Of a stretch of DNA of 64,000 nucleotides, positions 49,510 to 60,390 are shown one piece after another (positions within the stretch are counted from its first letter, which is position 1; every line of letters begins with the position of its first letter). The notes under the pieces were generated by a model, which saw only the letters and a program-made list of their open reading frames with translations, had not been told where the DNA came from and searched no databases. Position numbers and translations under genes: made by a program. The stretch comes from an uncultured Chromatiaceae bacterium (GTDB taxonomy: Bacteria > Pseudomonadota > Gammaproteobacteria > Enterobacterales > Alteromonadaceae), in contig CALJUX010000037.1 in the NCBI GenBank assembly GCA_937978655.1, positions 103,367-167,366 on the forward strand, written 5' to 3'.

Positions 49510-52500
49510 ATGTTGCAGTTAAGCCGTTTTTTTCACCATGGCAGCGCAGCCAGCACGCCGGCACACTGGCCATTATGGTTTGCCGCGCTGTTGTTAGGCA
49601 GTGGCGTGGCGCTGAGCGCCGCCTACAGTGACCGGCTGGAACAACAGAATCAACAACGTACCGTCAGCGCTCTGACCGAGCTGGCACAGCAAGTGGTGCG
49701 CCAGACACATGACAGGTTATGGCGTTATCAGTACGGTCTGCGTGGCGTGCGCGGTCATGTTCTGACGGCCGGCACGGCGCTCAGCCAACAAAGTTTTGCC
49801 CGCTACAGCCAGAGCCGCGACCTCGAACTTGAGTTTCCCGGCGCCCATGGTTTTGGTTATATCCACCGGGTCGCGCCGGCGCAGCTGCAGGATTTTATGC
49901 AGCGGGCGCGCCAGTCGGGCCAACACGATTTTAAACTGACGGCCATCGCCAGCCACCCGCATGATCATTTTATTATTCAGTACATCGAACCGCTGCAACG
50001 CAACCAAGCCGCGATTGGGCTGGATATCAGCTCAGAGCCGCGACGTTACGCAGCGGCAGTGGCGGCCCTGCAAAGTGGCACACCGCAACTGACGGCGCCC
50101 ATCACCTTGCTGCAGGCCAGCGGCAAACCACTGCAGGCATTTCTGATGTTGTTACCGGTGTACCGGGACTGGTCAACGCCAAAGACAGTGTCTGAACGCG
50201 AGGCGTTGTTGCAGGGATTCAGTTATGCGCCGCTGATTGCCGGCGAGATCCTGCAGGACCTGCTGCCGGAATATGGCGGCGTCAGGCTGCAGCTCACTGA
50301 TATTACTGCAACGCCGGCGGCATTTTTTCAGGCCGGTGCCACATTGGCTCCGGCACAGATCCGCGGTGACATCGTACAGCAAGCGAAGGTATTTGGCCGG
50401 CTCTGGCAGTGGCAGTTTCAGGCCGGTCCGCTGTACCAGCAGCATCTGGACTTGCCGTCGCCAAGGCTGTATGGCCTGCTGGGATTATTGCTGACGCTGC
50501 TGCTCACGCTCAGTGCCAGCATGGGGATCCGGATGTATTTGTCGCGCCAGCAGTTTAATGCACAGCGCAGCCGGCTGGCGGCTATTGTGCACAGCTCAAA
50601 CGACGCCATCATCAGCAAAGATCTCGATGGCGTGGTCACCAGCTGGAATCAGGGCGCGGAGCAGATGTTTGGTTACAGTGCCGCCGAGGCCGTGGGCCAG
50701 CAACTGGCCACGCTGATCATCCCACCAGATTTATTTCCCCAGGAGCAACAGATCCTGCAGCAATTACGCAAAGGCGACAGTGTGAAACAGTTTGTCACAC
50801 AGCGCCGGCATAAAAACGGCGCTTTGCTGGATGTGCTGGTGAATGTGTCGCCGGTGTATGACGCCAAAGGCCGGATTAAAGCGGCCGCCAAGACGGTACG
50901 GGATATCGGCGAACTGGTCGCCAGCCGGCGCCAGCTGGATCAGGCGCTGCGGCAACATAAAACTTTGCTGGACACCATCAATGCGCAGTTTTTATATGTG
51001 GAAACCGACCCGGCCGGCCGTATTCTGGATGTGAATCCGGTGTTTTGCCAGAGCCACGGTTACGACCGTCAGGCCCTGGTGGGGCAGACCCATCAGGTGG
51101 TCAGTTCCGGCGCGCACCCGCCGGTGTTCTGGCAGGCGTTGTGGCAACAAATCAGCCAGCAACAAGCCTGGCGGGGTGAGATCTGCAACCGCCATCAGTC
51201 CGGTCAGTTGCGCTGGTATGACACCGTGATCATGCCATTGCTCAATGCCAGTGGCCGGACTGAACGTTATATCGCGCTGTCGAGCGACATCACGGCCCGC
51301 AAGCTGGCGGAAGCCCATCAGGCTGAATTGCATCAGTTGATTGATACGGTGCTCAGTGCGGCGTCTGAAGTGGCCATCATCAGCCTGGACCGGCAGGGCC
51401 AGGTGCAGCTATTTAACCGCGGCGCCGAGCTGATGCTGGGGTATCAGAGTGCAGAGATGACCGGCACGGCCACGCTCAGTGCATTGCTGGAGCCTGCAGC
51501 ACTTGCCACGCGGACGCGCGAGCTGCATCTGGGCGGCGAGTCGCAGGCCGAACTGCTGGCCCATCTGGCGCGGACCGGGACGCCGGAAACCTGGCGCAGC
51601 CAGCTGCGGTGTCAGGACGGCAGCCAGTTGCCGGTATTACTGACGCTGACAGCGATCCGCGATACCAGCTGTCAATTGCTTGGCTTTTTACTGATCGCGC
51701 TGGATTTCAGCGAGCAATTGCAAAGTGAGCTGGATCTGATGATGTTGCGTGACCAGCTCAGCATTGCCGCAGACGTGGCGCATCTTGGCGTCTGGACCTG
51801 GCATCCGCAAAGCAACGAATTATGGTGGAATGGCCGGATGTTTGAGATTTACGAACATCCGGCAGAGCTGGCGCAGCAGGGCCTGAGTTACCAGCACTGG
51901 CAAATGCGGGTGCATCCGGACGATCTGGCCGGGACTGAACAACGCCTGCAGCAGGCGCTGGACGGCAGCGGCCAGTATGATCCGGTATTCCGCATCGTCA
52001 CGCCGGCAGGCGGCGAGCGTTATATCCTCGGCGGCGGGACCGTGGAGCGTCACGCTGACGGCACGCCGTGGCGGATGACCGGCATCAATCTGGACATCAC
52101 CGCCCAGCGCCAGCTGGAGCTGCAGCTGCGTCAGGCCAAAGAGCAGGCCGATGCCGCCAATCAGGCCAAGTCGCAGTTTCTGGCCAATATGAGCCATGAG
52201 ATCCGCACGCCGCTGAATGCAGTGTTGGGCATGTTGCAATTACTGCAACAAACCTTACTCAGCGATCTGCAGGCGGACTATGTCGGTAAAAGCCAAATCG
52301 CCGCCACGGCGCTGCTCGGATTGCTGAACAACATTCTCGATTTCTCCAAAATTGATGCAGGCCGGCTGGAACTGGACCCGGCGCCGCTGGAACTGGCGAC
52401 GTTTTTCCATGACGTCGCGGTGTTGCTCGGCGCCACGCATCAGAATGCCAATGTCGAGCTGCTGTTTGATTTGGCGCCAGACTTACCGGCGCAGGTGCTG

Positions 52501-54306
52501 GCCGATAAATTGCGTCTGCAGCAAATTCTGGTCAACCTGGGCGGCAATGCGCTGAAGTTCACCCAACAAGGTTATGTCCGGCTCAGCGTCAAACGCAGCG
52601 CCGCAGCGCCAGGCCGGGTTGGCTTACAGTTTGTGGTGGAAGACAGCGGGATCGGCATCTCAGAAGTCCAGCAGCAGCGCCTGTTTGCCGCCTTCAGTCA
52701 GGCGGAAACCTCCATCAGCCGGCGTTTCGGTGGCACCGGGCTTGGGCTGGTGATTTGCCAGCGGCTGCTGGCGCTGATGTCGGCGCAGCTGATGCTGCAC
52801 AGTGTGCCGGGTGAAGGCAGCCGTTTTAGTTTTGAGCTGGAATTACCACTGCTGGATGACACGCCGTTGTTGCCGCCCGACACGCTGACGGCGTTGCGGG
52901 TGCTGGTGGTCGATGATCAGGCGCTGGTACGCCAGAGTCTGATGGTCAGCCTGCAGCAGCTTGGCTGTCAGGTCAGTGCCGCAGCCGACGGCACCGCTGC
53001 GCTGGCGGCGGTACAGCAGGCGGATGCTGATGCGACACCTTTTCAGCTGGTGCTGCTGGACTGGCGCATGCCTGGCCTTGATGGTCTGGCGACCGCCCGC
53101 CGTATCCTGCAGCAGCACCAGAGCGGCACGCCGCCAGTGCTGATGATGGTCACAGCCTTTGAAAGTGAAGTCCTGCAACAGCTGGCCCGGCAAAGTGAAC
53201 AGCCGGTGCATGATGTGCTGATTAAACCGGTCACGCCACAACAGCTGCAACAGCGCCTGCAAAAAGCCCTGCAACCGGCTACGGTGCAACCGCTGCTGCC
53301 GGCGCCGGTGTTGCGGCCGTTGCAAGGCCTGCATCTGCTGGTGGTCGAGGACAATGCGCTGAACCGGCAGGTCGCTGAGCAACTGCTGTTGTCTGCCGGC
53401 GCCAGGGTCACGCTGGCGGTGGATGGTTTTGTCGCTGTGGCGCTGGTGCAGCAGCAGCGTTTTGATCTGGTGCTGATGGACCTGCAGATGCCTGGCATGG
53501 ACGGACTCACGGCGACGCGAAAAATTCGTCAGCAATTCAGTGCTGCTGAGCTGCCGGTAGTGGCGATGACCGCCAATGCCACCGCTGATGACCAGGTGGC
53601 GTGTCAGGCTGCCGGCATGAATGCCCATATCGCCAAGCCCATCGACTTAAAAACCCTTTGCCGACAATTGCTGGCGTTATGCCGGCAATTGCCGGATGAG
53701 GGCAACAGCGCCGCGCCGGCCGCAGCGCTGCCGGACAGCGCAGATCTGCCGGACAGCAGTGCGCTGCTGCAGCCGCTGAACCTGATGTTACAGCGCTTTG
53801 GGCAGAATACGCGGTTGCTGGCGCAGGCCTGGCAACAACTGGCGCAGGAATGGCAGCAACAGCGTCAGCAGTATGTGCAGGCTGCCAGCGTTGCGGAACG
53901 CCAGGCGGTCTTGCATACGATGCAGGGCGTGGCGTCGACCCTGGGCGCGGTGGCGCTGGCCGCTCAGTTGCGACTCTCTGGCGCTCTGGTGCAGGATGAC
54001 CGGGTGGATTTGGCTGCGCTCGATCTGTTGGTGGCGCAAAGTCTGCAGCAATTTGCTTTGCTGCCACTGGCGTCTGAGCTGCAGCCCGTGCAGGAACCGC
54101 TGGCTGCCATGCCGGACAGCGTCGTCGCGCAGCACTTGCTACAGTTACAGCAGGCTTTGCAACATCAACATCTGGCGGCGCTGGATATCGCCGCCGCACT
54201 GGCGGCCACGGACGCCGTCTATGGCCCGATCTGCCGGCAGGTCGAACAACTTGATTTCACTGCCGCGCTCGAAACGCTGCAGCAACTGACAAGGAAGCAT
54301 CCCTGA
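49510..54306 (+). CDS. Hybrid sensor histidine kinase: CHASE, PAS repeats, HisKA, HATPase, two receivers, Hpt-like domain
   Basis: A 1598-residue inner-membrane sensor. A first helix (about 20-40) and a second (about 320-340) enclose a CHASE-like periplasmic domain ([18 protein letters not shown]). Four PAS/PAC modules (about 360-480, 485-600, 610-730, 750-880) precede HisKA with His896 in [16 protein letters not shown]. The ATPase has [17 protein letters not shown] and FGGTGLGL. Receiver 1 carries Asp1184 ([11 protein letters not shown]) and receiver 2 carries Asp1324 ([11 protein letters not shown]). The C-terminal Hpt-like module has His1469 in [13 protein letters not shown], with Gln where most Hpt domains have Lys. 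The stop overlaps the next gene by one base. Confidence 0.9.
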   Translation: MLQLSRFFHHGSAASTPAHWPLWFAALLLGSGVALSAAYSDRLEQQNQQRTVSALTELAQQVVRQTHDRLWRYQYGLRGVRGHVLTAGTALSQQSFARYSQSRDLELEFPGAHGFGYIHRVAPAQLQDFMQRARQSGQHDFKLTAIASHPHDHFIIQYIEPLQRNQAAIGLDISSEPRRYAAAVAALQSGTPQLTAPITLLQASGKPLQAFLMLLPVYRDWSTPKTVSEREALLQGFSYAPLIAGEILQDLLPEYGGVRLQLTDITATPAAFFQAGATLAPAQIRGDIVQQAKVFGRLWQWQFQAGPLYQQHLDLPSPRLYGLLGLLLTLLLTLSASMGIRMYLSRQQFNAQRSRLAAIVHSSNDAIISKDLDGVVTSWNQGAEQMFGYSAAEAVGQQLATLIIPPDLFPQEQQILQQLRKGDSVKQFVTQRRHKNGALLDVLVNVSPVYDAKGRIKAAAKTVRDIGELVASRRQLDQALRQHKTLLDTINAQFLYVETDPAGRILDVNPVFCQSHGYDRQALVGQTHQVVSSGAHPPVFWQALWQQISQQQAWRGEICNRHQSGQLRWYDTVIMPLLNASGRTERYIALSSDITARKLAEAHQAELHQLIDTVLSAASEVAIISLDRQGQVQLFNRGAELMLGYQSAEMTGTATLSALLEPAALATRTRELHLGGESQAELLAHLARTGTPETWRSQLRCQDGSQLPVLLTLTAIRDTSCQLLGFLLIALDFSEQLQSELDLMMLRDQLSIAADVAHLGVWTWHPQSNELWWNGRMFEIYEHPAELAQQGLSYQHWQMRVHPDDLAGTEQRLQQALDGSGQYDPVFRIVTPAGGERYILGGGTVERHADGTPWRMTGINLDITAQRQLELQLRQAKEQADAANQAKSQFLANMSHEIRTPLNAVLGMLQLLQQTLLSDLQADYVGKSQIAATALLGLLNNILDFSKIDAGRLELDPAPLELATFFHDVAVLLGATHQNANVELLFDLAPDLPAQVLADKLRLQQILVNLGGNALKFTQQGYVRLSVKRSAAAPGRVGLQFVVEDSGIGISEVQQQRLFAAFSQAETSISRRFGGTGLGLVICQRLLALMSAQLMLHSVPGEGSRFSFELELPLLDDTPLLPPDTLTALRVLVVDDQALVRQSLMVSLQQLGCQVSAAADGTAALAAVQQADADATPFQLVLLDWRMPGLDGLATARRILQQHQSGTPPVLMMVTAFESEVLQQLARQSEQPVHDVLIKPVTPQQLQQRLQKALQPATVQPLLPAPVLRPLQGLHLLVVEDNALNRQVAEQLLLSAGARVTLAVDGFVAVALVQQQRFDLVLMDLQMPGMDGLTATRKIRQQFSAAELPVVAMTANATADDQVACQAAGMNAHIAKPIDLKTLCRQLLALCRQLPDEGNSAAPAAALPDSADLPDSSALLQPLNLMLQRFGQNTRLLAQAWQQLAQEWQQQRQQYVQAASVAERQAVLHTMQGVASTLGAVALAAQLRLSGALVQDDRVDLAALDLLVAQSLQQFALLPLASELQPVQEPLAAMPDSVVAQHLLQLQQALQHQHLAALDIAAALAATDAVYGPICRQVEQLDFTAALETLQQLTRKHP

Positions 54307-55247
54307 TGTCACAGCCCGGTCAATGGTACACCGCCCCCGGCACGACGCCCCGTTTATTACTGGTGGACGATCATCAGCTAAATATCCGTGTGATGTACGA
54401 AATTTTCCGCCATGAATTTGATGTGTTTATTGCGCTGAACGGTGAGCAGGCGCTGGAGAAATGTATTGAACTGCATCCGGATCTGATTTTGCTGGATGTA
54501 GTGATGCCACGGCTGGACGGCTACGAGGTGTGCCGGCGGTTAAAAGCCGATCCGGCGCTGGCGGATATTCCGGTGATTTTTATCACTTCGCATTTTGACG
54601 AGGCCGCCGAAGTGCGTGGTTTTGAACTGGGAGCTGTTGATTTTATTCACAAACCGGTGAATCCGATCATCACCAAAGCGCGGGTGCGGACTCAGTTGCA
54701 GCTCAAACAGCAGGCCGATTTACTGCGCACCATTTCACAGATTGACGGGCTGACCGGCATCGCCAACCGCCGGCGTTTTGACCAGCAACTGGAGCTGGAC
54801 TGGCGCAGTTGCTGTCGGGCGCAGGAGCCGTTGTCACTGCTGATGATTGATATTGATTATTTTAAGCAATACAACGATGAGTTTGGCCATCTGGCCGGTG
54901 ACGAATGTCTGCGCCAGGTCGCGCGTGCTATGCAAATGGCGCTGGGCCGGCCTTATGATTTGCTGGCCCGTTATGGCGGCGAGGAATTTGTTGTGCTGTT
55001 GCCGCGCACGGATTTAAGCGGCGCCCGTTTTCTGGCGCAAAGTATCTTGTTGAAAGTGAAAGAATTAGCCATCGCACATCCGCTGACGCCAAGCGGGATC
55101 CTGACGCTCAGTGCCGGTCTTGCCAGCACAGTACCGCCGGAACACAGCCAGTCGCGGCAGCTGTTACAGCAGGCCGATGCGTTGTTGTATCAGGCCAAAC
55201 AACAAGGCCGCAATCAGTTACAGGCGGCCGCGATGTTGTGTACTTGA
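54306..55247 (+). CDS. Response regulator with diguanylate cyclase output (REC-GGDEF)
   Basis: A 313-residue PleD-style regulator. The receiver (about 15-130) has LLLVDDH, the phosphoacceptor Asp near residue 64 in LILLDVVMPRLDG, and the conserved Lys in FIHKPVNP. The GGDEF domain (about 145-305) starts at DGLTGIANRRRFD. The active site GGEEF is near residue 223, and RPYD exactly five residues before it is a complete inhibitory site. The start overlaps the stop of the hybrid kinase, making this the obvious partner of that kinase: phosphotransfer should switch on c-di-GMP synthesis. Confidence 0.92.
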   Translation: MSQPGQWYTAPGTTPRLLLVDDHQLNIRVMYEIFRHEFDVFIALNGEQALEKCIELHPDLILLDVVMPRLDGYEVCRRLKADPALADIPVIFITSHFDEAAEVRGFELGAVDFIHKPVNPIITKARVRTQLQLKQQADLLRTISQIDGLTGIANRRRFDQQLELDWRSCCRAQEPLSLLMIDIDYFKQYNDEFGHLAGDECLRQVARAMQMALGRPYDLLARYGGEEFVVLLPRTDLSGARFLAQSILLKVKELAIAHPLTPSGILTLSAGLASTVPPEHSQSRQLLQQADALLYQAKQQGRNQLQAAAMLCT

Positions 55248-55312
55248 TCGGGAACTGACTTATTTCTGTCACATTTTCGCCATAGACTGCGCCGGATTGC
55301 CCGGAGAAGTTT

Positions 55313-57763
55313 ATGCAGCGTCGTCCCGCTTTAGTGGCCAGTATCGCCACTGTTCTGATCATGACCGGTATTCTGGCGGTGGCCTTATACCTTGGGATCA
55401 GTAACGAAAAAACCAGTGAAATCAAAGCACGAACTGTGGCGCAGCAAGTCAGCAATGCGCTGGAGATCATGGCTGCCGATCGGGTACGTGCGCTGGACGA
55501 TCTGGTTGGGCACTGGCCGGTGGCGAGCGCCAACGAAATTGACTGGTTTAATGTCCGTGCCGTCACGCTGGCGAAGATGTTACCGGGGCTGCGTGATCTG
55601 GCTTTGTTGGATCAGCAGGGCCATGTGTTGTGGTCGGTTGATTTGCACAGCCGCAAGCGGCTGTTGCACACCCATCTGCCATCTTTGCTGGCGGCGCCGC
55701 TGGAGGCCAGAAGCGCCGTGTTGTATCCGCCGGATCAGCCACAAAGTCTGGTGGTCACCCGCGCTATCAGCATGCAGGGCAAACCCCACGGTTATGTGGC
55801 GGCGTTTTTTGATATCAGTACTATTCTCGGCGTCTATACCAGCGAGCTGGCTTCCGGTGGCCTGAGTTTTCGCATGCAGGACGCCGGCCGGGTCTTACAT
55901 CAGGCCGGAACTTTTCATCCGCATGCGCCTGTGGTGGTGCAGTCACTGGACTTTGCCGGCCGAGCCTGGCAGTTCAGTGTGCAAAGTCAGAGTGACAGCT
56001 GGCAGTTGTCCTGGTGGATAGCCGGCGTCGGCAGTCTGATCGCAGTCTGTATTGGCTTGCTGTTGTACCGGCAATTTGCCAAAGAAGCCCAGGTACGGCG
56101 TTTCCAGCAGCTGTATCAGTCGGCGGCGGATGCGTCCCTGGACGCAATTTTACTGCTGGCCAGGCAACCTGGCGCCGCAGGCACCGATTTTATCCTGCAA
56201 CAAAGTAACAAAGTGGCGGCGCAGTTATGCGACCCGTCGTTGCTGCTGGCTGGCCAATCGCTGGCGTTGTTGTGCGCCGAACTGAAAGCGGACTGGTTTT
56301 TCCGGCGTTGTCTGGCGGTCGAGCAAACGGGGCAGCCGTTTGAAGCGGTGCTGGCGCAACCATCCGGCCTTATCCATGCCAGTTGGGTGCGGGTGCAGGT
56401 GGTGAAGTCGGCACAGGGGCTGGCGCTGACGTTCCGCGATGTCAGCAGTGAACAGGCGCTGGCGCAACAAATCCGCTATCAGGCCGAACACGATCAGCTG
56501 ACCGGCTTACTCAACCGTTATGCCTTTGAGCAGCGGCTGGCCGCATTACTGGAGACGCGCCAGGGCGGCGCTTTGTGTTACATCGACATGGACCAGTTTA
56601 AACAGATCAATGACAGCTGCGGCCATCTGGCGGGGGACGATTTGCTGCGCCATGTTGCCAGCCTGCTCAGTATGGATCTGCATCCGGCGGATATTCTGGC
56701 CCGGGTCGGCGGCGATGAGTTTTGTCTGGTGCTGGCCGGGCGCGACACGGCGGCGGTACAGGCGCATCTGCAACAATTGCTTGGCCAGATCAGCGCATTT
56801 CGGTTTCGCTGGGAACAGCAGATTTTTACCATCGGCGCCAGCATTGGCGTGGTGGCGCTGGACGGCTGTCAGGGCAACCTGACAGATATATTAAAAGCCG
56901 CCGACAGCGGCTGTTACCTGGCAAAAAATCAGGGTCGTAACCGCTATTTTATCGTCGATGCAAACGGCCCTGAACTGAATCATCTGCAGCAACAACGCCA
57001 GTTGTTATCGCTGCTGCACACCGCACTGGATGAGCATCGTTTTGAATTGTATGCCCAGCCGATAGTGTCGTTGTCGGTCCCGCCGCAAGGGCTGCATCTG
57101 GAAGTGCTGCTGCGGCTGCGCGATAACGACGGCGCCATGATCAGTCCGGCTTTGTTTATTCCGCTCGCCGAGGAGCAAGGTCTGATGGGGCTGATTGACC
57201 GTTGGGTGATCCGCCGGGTATTGCAGCTGCTGGCGGCGACACCGGCGCAGCTGAGTCAGCTGGATAAAATCGCCATTAACTTGTCTGGCCCCTCGTTAAG
57301 TGACCCGGATCTGCTGGGGTTTATTCAGCAGCAATTGCAGCTGTTTGCCGTTCCGGCGGCGAAGATTTGTTTTGAGATCACCGAAACGGCGGCCATCACC
57401 AATATGGCCGCAGCCAACCGTTTTATTGACAGTCTGCGCCAGATCGGCTGCAAATTTGCCCTGGACGATTTTGGCGTCGGCATGTCGTCCTTTGCCTATC
57501 TGAAACATCTGCCGGTGGACTATCTGAAAATTGACGGCTCTTTTGTCAAAGCCATGACCCAAAATGCCACTGATGCCGTGATGGTGCGTGCCATGGCTGA
57601 TATTGCCCGCAGTATGCACATTCAGACCATCGCCGAATTTGTACCGGACGAAGCCACTTGTGTGTTATTGCGCAGCATCGGCGTGCAGTATGGCCAGGGT
57701 TATGGTCTGGGGCATCCGGCGCCTTGGCGGAGTTACTTCCCGGCAGTGGCTGCAGTGGCCTGA
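55313..57763 (+). CDS. Membrane GGDEF-EAL protein, predicted c-di-GMP turnover enzyme
   Basis: An 816-residue protein. Two membrane helices (about 8-28 and 230-250) enclose a periplasmic sensor (CHASE-like, unassigned). A PAS-like segment (about 260-375) precedes GGDEF (GGDEF near residue 466, DQLTGLLNRYAFE). The residues five before it are HPAD rather than RxxD, so the inhibitory site is broken. The EAL domain (about 560-805) keeps its catalytic set: Glu in EVLLR, INLSG, EITET, DDFGVGMSS, LKIDGSF and AEF. Phosphodiesterase activity is therefore likely, with cyclase activity also possible. It follows the REC-GGDEF gene by 65 bases in the same direction, completing a synthesis/breakdown set. 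Confidence 0.9.
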   Translation: MQRRPALVASIATVLIMTGILAVALYLGISNEKTSEIKARTVAQQVSNALEIMAADRVRALDDLVGHWPVASANEIDWFNVRAVTLAKMLPGLRDLALLDQQGHVLWSVDLHSRKRLLHTHLPSLLAAPLEARSAVLYPPDQPQSLVVTRAISMQGKPHGYVAAFFDISTILGVYTSELASGGLSFRMQDAGRVLHQAGTFHPHAPVVVQSLDFAGRAWQFSVQSQSDSWQLSWWIAGVGSLIAVCIGLLLYRQFAKEAQVRRFQQLYQSAADASLDAILLLARQPGAAGTDFILQQSNKVAAQLCDPSLLLAGQSLALLCAELKADWFFRRCLAVEQTGQPFEAVLAQPSGLIHASWVRVQVVKSAQGLALTFRDVSSEQALAQQIRYQAEHDQLTGLLNRYAFEQRLAALLETRQGGALCYIDMDQFKQINDSCGHLAGDDLLRHVASLLSMDLHPADILARVGGDEFCLVLAGRDTAAVQAHLQQLLGQISAFRFRWEQQIFTIGASIGVVALDGCQGNLTDILKAADSGCYLAKNQGRNRYFIVDANGPELNHLQQQRQLLSLLHTALDEHRFELYAQPIVSLSVPPQGLHLEVLLRLRDNDGAMISPALFIPLAEEQGLMGLIDRWVIRRVLQLLAATPAQLSQLDKIAINLSGPSLSDPDLLGFIQQQLQLFAVPAAKICFEITETAAITNMAAANRFIDSLRQIGCKFALDDFGVGMSSFAYLKHLPVDYLKIDGSFVKAMTQNATDAVMVRAMADIARSMHIQTIAEFVPDEATCVLLRSIGVQYGQGYGLGHPAPWRSYFPAVAAVA

Positions 57764-58048
57764 CTGAGACAGACAAGATGAGTGGGGCGTGCGGCAGAAT
57801 AAAAAAGGCGGCGCCAACAGACGCCACCGCTGAGGTCCCCAAGCATTCGTCAGGACCAAGGACAAGGATACACAACAACCCTCACGGGGTGGCCACAGGA
57901 AGAAGCCGCGAGCATCTTGTCAGAGCGATGCGGCAAATTTCTGACAATTCTGTGAAAGATTTATGGCGTGGCGCCTTGTTGTGAGCTCAGCGCCGCAAAC
58001 GTCGACAGAGGCTCATCGTTGCTTTGTTCCCGTGCACGGATGGCGGTT

Positions 58049-58987
58049 TTAGCTCAGCGCCAGCGCCTGATCCAGCGTTGTTTTATCCGGCGGCTCACAC
58101 CCGGCTTTGGCAATATTCAGACTGGCAGCGAGGCAGGCGCGCTTTAGTGCGCTTTGGCACAGCGTCAAATCTAATTCGGTAAGCGCCTGATTTGCCGGAT
58201 GTAACTGCAGCAGCTGCACTAACAGATTGGCAAAAAAGGTATCGCCGGCACCGACGGTATCGATAAACACTGTTGGTTGAATAACGGCTTGAGAAATAAC
58301 CTGAGTGCCCAGATACAGGCTGGCGCCTTCGGCACCGCAAGTCAGTGCCAACAGCGCTGATGGCGCCAGCGCGCGGATTTTTTCGACAGCATTTTGCAGG
58401 CCCAGTGCCGGATAAAGCGCCGCTAAGTCTTCATCACTGGCCTTGATATAGTCGGCAAGTTGCAACACCTGCTCAATCACAGCGCGGTACGCCGCCACGT
58501 CGCTGACAAACTGCAAACGCACGTTAATATCGATACTTAGGCGGATCCCACGCTCTTTAGCGGCCTGTAACACCGGCAGTAACTTGGTTGCATCCTGTGG
58601 TTCAAGCGCCAGCGAGCCGGTATGCAAAATGCGGCAGTCGGCCGGCAGCGCTCCAATCAGCTGCTCTGCCGTGTAATCCCGGTCCGCAATACCCTGCCGA
58701 TAGAGGCTGTAGCTGGGTTGCCCCTGGGCGTCGATGCGGACAAAAGCCAGAGAACTGGGCGCGGCGGATGCGTGTGGAAAACCAGCGCTGACGCCACGGC
58801 TTTGTAATAACTGGCGAAAAGCATCGCCAAAGGCATCGGAAGATAACGGCGACAGATAACAGACCGGCACTTGCTGCAAAGCACAGGCGATGGCCAGATT
58901 TAATGGCGAACCGCCGGTTTTCGCCACAAAACGACCGTCTGCCTCGCTGAAAATATCAATAACGTTCTCGCCAATCACCGTAATCAT
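58049..58987 (-). CDS. PfkB-family sugar kinase, probable fructokinase
   Basis: A 312-residue ribokinase-fold kinase. The N-terminal substrate motif is ITVIGENVIDIF then GGSPLNLAIACAL. The ATP and catalytic motif DTVGAGDTFFANLL is near residue 250, with the catalytic Asp in GAGD. LTCGAEGASLYL is the usual strand. AAAGGAG lies before the ATG at 58987. Fructose is the commonest substrate for this form, but tagatose-6-phosphate or another ketose cannot be excluded. No transporter or hydrolase is adjacent. The 285-bp gap before it (57764-58048) has no gene and no clear terminator. Confidence 0.82.
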   Translation of the reverse strand: MITVIGENVIDIFSEADGRFVAKTGGSPLNLAIACALQQVPVCYLSPLSSDAFGDAFRQLLQSRGVSAGFPHASAAPSSLAFVRIDAQGQPSYSLYRQGIADRDYTAEQLIGALPADCRILHTGSLALEPQDATKLLPVLQAAKERGIRLSIDINVRLQFVSDVAAYRAVIEQVLQLADYIKASDEDLAALYPALGLQNAVEKIRALAPSALLALTCGAEGASLYLGTQVISQAVIQPTVFIDTVGAGDTFFANLLVQLLQLHPANQALTELDLTLCQSALKRACLAASLNIAKAGCEPPDKTTLDQALALS

Positions 58988-59228
58988 GTTGCTCTCCTTT
59001 GGCTGCAATAGCGTCAGCTTAATTAATCACATTATGTTATTAAAGGGGCGTGGCAAAATATTTTTACCGGCCGGGTCGGGTGGTGGCGGACCAAAAGCAG
59101 CGCAAGCCCTGACCCTCAGCGAGCAAAGCAGAAAAATATACCGCGCGGCACAATCTGGCAAAGCCGCTCAAGTTTCGGCGGCGGGGTCCGATACAACAGT
59201 ATCAGCAGTTTAAATCAGGGCCCGCATT

Positions 59229-59570
59229 ATGACCGAGAATCTCCGCTTACAACGTATCCGCGATATTGGCTTCCGTTTACAGGAGCTGCAATTGATCCGG
59301 GTGCAGGCTGGCGCTTCTTATGCGGTGTCCACGTTAAATTTTCTGTTTCAACTCTATCGTTTACCCAAACCGGCCGGGCTGACGCTGGAACAGGCGTTAA
59401 CCCGGCTGGGTGGTGCAGTGATTGCCAGACATCAGTTGCCTTATGCCCGCCTCAGTGCAGATGGTGTGCTGCAATTCTTCAGTCAGCGTTTTCAGGTCGG
59501 CAATGGAGCCTTGCAACATCCGACCTATCGCCGGCGTGAGCGCACAGGGCTGGCGCTGGCACAGATCTGA
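59229..59570 (+). CDS. Small hypothetical protein
   Basis: A 113-residue protein with no recognised family. It is basic at the C-terminus (YRRRERTGLALAQI), with a predicted mixed fold: ENLRLQRIRDIGFRLQELQL (helix), then a Tyr/Leu-rich core. It has no signal peptide or membrane helix. It starts at an ATG after a weak AGGG site and ends 31 bases before the next gene, in the same direction. The frame is open for its whole length and lies in front of a solute-binding-like gene, so a two-gene unit is possible. Confidence 0.5.
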   Translation: MTENLRLQRIRDIGFRLQELQLIRVQAGASYAVSTLNFLFQLYRLPKPAGLTLEQALTRLGGAVIARHQLPYARLSADGVLQFFSQRFQVGNGALQHPTYRRRERTGLALAQI

Positions 59571-59601
59571 CTGGTCAGGGAGAATTTGCGCGCGTAAACT
59601 G

Positions 59602-60390
59602 GTGAAAAAAACAACAAGGTTGTGTCTGGTGAGCTGTCATTGTTCTGTTCTGGTTGCGCTGCTGTTGGGGGGCGCCGGCCCGGTATTTGCAAACCCACAG
59701 GTACTGACTGCCGTATATGGTGATTTTATTACGCCACCTGCGGTGATCCGCGGTGCCAGCTCGCAACCCGATTCTGGTTATCTGATTGATATTTATCGTG
59801 AACTTAGCCAGCAGCTTGGGATGCAGCTACAGCTGAAACCCTTTGCGCGTGCTGACATTGCCGCTGCGTTATTAAAAAGTGAAGCGGACCTGTATTGCCG
59901 CGCCAATCCGGCCTGGTATCCACAACCTTTGTTGCGCTGGAGTCCGCCGTTGTTTGGTTATACCGATATCTTGCTCAGCCATCGCGCTGTTGACGGGTTG
60001 TCGGCACTGGCGCAGCAGCAAACGGTGGTCGCGACGACCCGGGGCTACCGGTATCCTGAGCTGGAATCACTGTTTCGCGCCGGCCGCTCACAACGACAGG
60101 ATCATGCATCGCCGGATGAGGCTGCAGCGGCCTTTCTGGCGGGCCAGGCCGATGCAGTGGTGATGTCAGAAATTGAGGCGCATTACCTGCTGCCGGTGAG
60201 CCGGCTGCAGCAATTGCAACTGGGGCACTACCAGTTGCATTGTGTGTACTCGCCGCGTTTAAAACCGCTGCAGCGGCAGTTACTGGATAACTACATCAGT
60301 GCCCGTGCCAGCCAGGGCGATTTTAAAGCCTTGCTGCAAAAATACAGCTGGCAGCTCAGTGTCAAACAGCCGGCGAAAACCGGCTTATAA
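59602..60390 (+). CDS. Periplasmic solute-binding-like protein (SBP_bac_3-like)
   Basis: A 262-residue exported protein. The start is taken at a GTG giving VKKTTRLCLVSCHCSVLVALLL, with signal cleavage after VFA. No strong ribosome site is visible, and the reading frame extends upstream over the preceding gene. The body looks like a family 3 binding protein: DSGYLIDIYRELSQQLGMQLQLK, then DIAAALLKSEADLYC, FGYTDILLSH and EAAAAFLAGQADAVVMSE. No transporter genes are adjacent. The 3' end overlaps the outer-membrane factor gene by six bases, convergently. Confidence 0.7.
   Translation: MKKTTRLCLVSCHCSVLVALLLGGAGPVFANPQVLTAVYGDFITPPAVIRGASSQPDSGYLIDIYRELSQQLGMQLQLKPFARADIAAALLKSEADLYCRANPAWYPQPLLRWSPPLFGYTDILLSHRAVDGLSALAQQQTVVATTRGYRYPELESLFRAGRSQRQDHASPDEAAAAFLAGQADAVVMSEIEAHYLLPVSRLQQLQLGHYQLHCVYSPRLKPLQRQLLDNYISARASQGDFKALLQKYSWQLSVKQPAKTGL

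Noticed and set aside
52843..54199. Two long minus-strand frames (261 and 220 codons) inside the hybrid kinase gene
   Set aside because: Gln/Arg-rich translations mirror the codon usage of the kinase; no starts or families; they are antisense shadows.
57981..58061. Direct repeat AGCTCAGCGCC on either side of the PfkB kinase stop
   Set aside because: Only two short copies, one at the coding end; too little to call a repeat element.
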